From Escarpia spicata (taxonomy: Eukaryota > Annelida > Polychaeta > Sabellida > Siboglinidae), in NCBI GenBank assembly GCA_963995525.1, contig OZ023210.1:2477512-2541511 (forward strand): 64,000 nucleotides of DNA, read 5' to 3'. Below are positions 61,078-64,000 of the stretch, one piece after another. Below the pieces are notes generated by a model. That model saw only the letters and a program-made list of their open reading frames with translations. It did no database searches and was not told the origin of the DNA. A program made the translations under genes and the position numbers. Positions within the stretch are counted from its first letter, which is position 1, and each line of letters starts with the position of its first letter.

Positions 61078-61355
61078 GAGTAGGCACAATTGGCAACTGG
61101 TTAAAATGTTGAATTCTCCGTCAAAAGAACCACGCTTAATTTAAGCTTGGGCAATTTCATTCATTCCACATTGTCTTAGTTCACTCAGCTGTGTAATGAG
61201 GGCCTGACTATAAACAACATGTCTGCAGTGTGGCTGAATACTTCCCAAAGAAGTTGTGCTAGTTGTTGAGGAAACAGGTCTGCCTGGGGTGAAGTGTAGT
61301 GTTTTGGCCAGTCCTAAAGACCGGATGCTGTGCTATGTAAGAAATTACCCTCTAT
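61078..61355 (+). mobile_element. tRNA-Lys-derived SINE, copy C
   Basis: It has the family order: a degraded head, TTAGTTCACTCAGCTGTG, TGGCTGAATACTTCCCAAAG, GGTGAAGTGTAGTGTTTTGG and a tail CTGTGCTATGTAAGAAATTA. Compared with the other copies it lacks part of the middle. Confidence 0.7.
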
Positions 61356-63740
61356 ACCAGCCCATCAGTGTGTTGACAATAGCACTCAAATAACATACAC
61401 AGACATGCCAACAAAGTCTGATTGCTTGGCGATTTATTACAGAAATATGTACCATTAAAATATAAATACATCTTCAAAGACAAATGCATCGTTTCATACC
61501 AAACACATTTTTTTGTCATAATAGTAATTGTGTTGCACAAATCACAAATGTTTAAAACTGTGCACCCTAATTTTCCCACAATGCACCATGTTTGAGAGCG
61601 ATTTGTACCACAACCTGCCAAACTTTATTATCTGTGTCAGCAAGGACAGCCGATATCAAAAATATAGAAACAGGTAGTCAATGTTTCATTAAAGCGTTTT
61701 ACAAATCAGTTTACTGTCATCAAGCCAGATGTATCCTGAAAACATTGTATTCATGTTTGACATGACTCCTGGCTATGTAACACACTTTACAATTTTTGAT
61801 ATTCGTTTTTAAACTATTAATATTGATGCTAATCCAGATAGTTGGATTGATGTAATCCGGGATTGTTACTTCAGGATTAGCATTTCAGCTTATCCATTAC
61901 GTTTCGTGTTTCACCAAACGAATTGTGGTGCTGTTTCAACCAGATGCATTGTGGTTGGGTGCAACTCGCTAAACAATAGACACTCAACTGTCACTATGAC
62001 GAAAAGAACAACAAAATGCACTGATCACATGATCGACAGTTGTGTATAGTCAACTGAACCGGTACGATACATCGCAATTTAAATACTGACTTGCTGCATG
62101 CGGTCCCGACACTTGCAGGCCAGCAACTTCATCATCCGTCGACAAGAAACAACAGTCATGCGCTTTTAGCGTAGCGTATAATACAAAGTATGTACAGAAA
62201 CATTCCCGTAGACGAATGGCGGCCAGGCACCATCCAGAAAGCACACCGCCACAGACATGTGCCCCAAACCCCTTTCTCTTACTGTCGACACAACTTCATG
62301 GTTATATATTAATCTCTCAGTATTTTGTCATAGTCGATTTTACCACTTTTATAACTAACAACTGAAAGCTGTGAAAATTTTATAAAAGGAAATGCTAACT
62401 CTGAAAAATTAGTAAAGATTTATATATTACAATCACGAATCTGACAAATATCTTCACGTGGAATTTGTTACTTGGAAATGTTACACGCCCAAGACAGAAC
62501 ATCTTTACATGGCCAGTGTGATAGTAAGGTTGTGTTATTAATGAAACAGGACATTGTGAATAGACAAGACAAACAGACGTATACATACAGCTTATCTGGA
62601 CGGTGCCTCTGGCCACAGCATCTGCCATGTCAAATACTGAATGATAAAATATACAGGGTAACTGGGTCGCTCCACACACGGGTATGTACGTGCTATTAAT
62701 GCTTGATGACATCAACCCCAAATAAGTGCTTTATTAAAGACGGTGACCGTTTGCTCTTTCTTAAGAAACCAACAGTCATAGAACTTCTGCTCCAGCACGT
62801 TGCCGTCACATCGCTGTTTATTTAATTCGGTTGAAAACAGTTTCTCAACTACGCAACGCGACGGATGATTACCACGAGAAAACAACCCTTGTGCATTTGC
62901 CAATGAGTCAACGTCAACTGCTAATAAGAATTTGTGCATTCTGCGATGTCCAATTACAACTGGGCTACAACGGGTCTTTGGGAGTCGGTGATCACCATAA
63001 GAAGCAGCAGCTGAACAGTGCGAGACATGAAAGAACCTTCAAGGTCATTTTGATTTTTTCACAACCTGATGAAAGTGAGTCACAACATGTCTGATTTGAA
63101 CGCCTCAGACCGCCGCTGTCTTGATGATAGAGCAGCTTCAAACAGTTCTTACGATACACAATATGGTCCTTCGAGCTAACTACTCCAGTTGACCACTCCC
63201 GTGATCAACTGCCCGAGGTCACAGCAAAACGATTGTTTTCTCTCCCGTCAACGGCTGCCTACATGAAACAACAGCATAAACTGATGACAAGCATGCATGC
63301 ATATTCGCACGGCAGCACCGAGCGCACGCACAGTCACAGTACACTACAGTGAGGGACAGCAACACTTAAATCTTCGGCAGAATCTCCTACAAACGACCAC
63401 GTTGACTGAAATACAAAATGTGCAATGACGCCACGTCCAGTGGATGGTGCTTATGTACAGATGGGGACACGAAGACGCGGTCGTAACCATAGCAACAATG
63501 ACGTGATGATTCCATGAAGGTTGTTGTCCCGTCATGATTTGTGTCCTACCGCCAGACAGACATCATCAGTGTCAGCCACCAGGTGGCAGTCACTGACATC
63601 GCCAAGTAGGCGGCACACCAAGCAGGTGTGACAACTTGCCACAACAAGTGCTGCCAAGTAGATGCTTCGCGGCTGCTGTGTGTTCCAGATTGAGCAAATG
63701 TCATATGATTGTGGCTGCCCAGTATCCGTGGCAAGGTTGT
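61356..63740. other. Right-hand flank, no gene recognised
   Basis: Small ORFs on both strands show no conserved motif or splice structure. It could hold a UTR or intron of a gene outside the window. Confidence 0.5.
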
Positions 63741-63865
63741 GAAGCCCGTGTGAAGACCATCACAAAATCGATGCTCCTTTGTGACATTTGTATGAAGACC
63801 ACACAATCGATGCTCCCTTGTGACACCCATGTGAAGACCACACAGTCAATGCTCCCTTCTGACGC
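63741..63865 (+). repeat. About 40-bp tandem repeat, three copies
   Basis: GAAGACCACACAATCGATGC followed by TCCCTTGTGACACCCATGT recurs three times with variation. It creates a repetitive minus-strand frame that is not a gene. Confidence 0.8.
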
Positions 63866-64000
63866 CTGCCATCTCACTTGCTCACAACTGTAGAGTTCAC
63901 AGATAGCAGCAGTGTGATGACACCGTCCACCAGGTGCCAGCACTTGGCTGCATGTGCATAAATATGTGCGCACGACTTTTATTGTCCTGCGTCACAAAGT

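Overview
This is animal nuclear DNA: spliced genes with GT/AG introns, many decayed non-LTR retrotransposons, tRNA-derived SINEs, fold-back and terminal-inverted-repeat DNA elements, and long mini- and microsatellites. The gene families and the repeat style (tRNA-Lys SINE, CR1/RTE-like LINE relics, CA/CG microsatellites) suggest a non-vertebrate metazoan, most likely a marine lophotrochozoan such as a mollusc. That placement is inference; no species can be named. I see no bacterial operon, CRISPR array, rRNA or intact tRNA gene.

Two protein-coding genes are supported, both on the + strand. Gene 1 (1,821-25,186, 22 exons recovered, about 1,187 aa, 5' end uncertain) encodes an EF-hand plus double WD40-propeller protein of the WDR49/WDR64/WDY family. 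Exon phases agree at every junction as modelled, although the start of exon 17 had to be chosen by phase. Gene 2 (39,659-55,084, 12 exons, 333 aa) encodes a family I inorganic pyrophosphatase. It has an Arg-rich mitochondrial-type presequence, a second in-frame ATG that would give a 287-aa cytosolic form, and a perfect NRF-1-type site immediately upstream of the first ATG.

The 14.5 kb between the genes (25.2-39.6 kb) holds LINE relics, a minus-strand SINE, microsatellites, an unrecognised broken ORF and a 1.8 kb inverted-repeat transposon with a 4-bp target duplication. A related copy of that transposon sits in a pyrophosphatase intron. Intron 10 of gene 1 contains a ~4 kb fold-back element with long arms built of ~190-200-bp subrepeats and a decayed coding core. 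A relic of what seems to be the same protein family lies in pyrophosphatase intron 1. Downstream of gene 2 lies a ~3.9 kb satellite of 38-bp units (about 100 copies), then a 27-bp minisatellite, another SINE and about 2.6 kb with no recognisable gene.

The most unusual feature is that each gene has a minisatellite seeded exactly on a splice junction. In gene 1, a 32-34-bp unit repeated about 13 times carries the 3' splice site plus the first codons of an EF-hand loop. In gene 2, a ~32-bp unit repeated about 14 times starts at the 5' splice site, and most units contain both donor-like and acceptor-like signals. A piece of exon 21 of gene 1, with its splice donor, is also duplicated downstream of that gene's stop codon.
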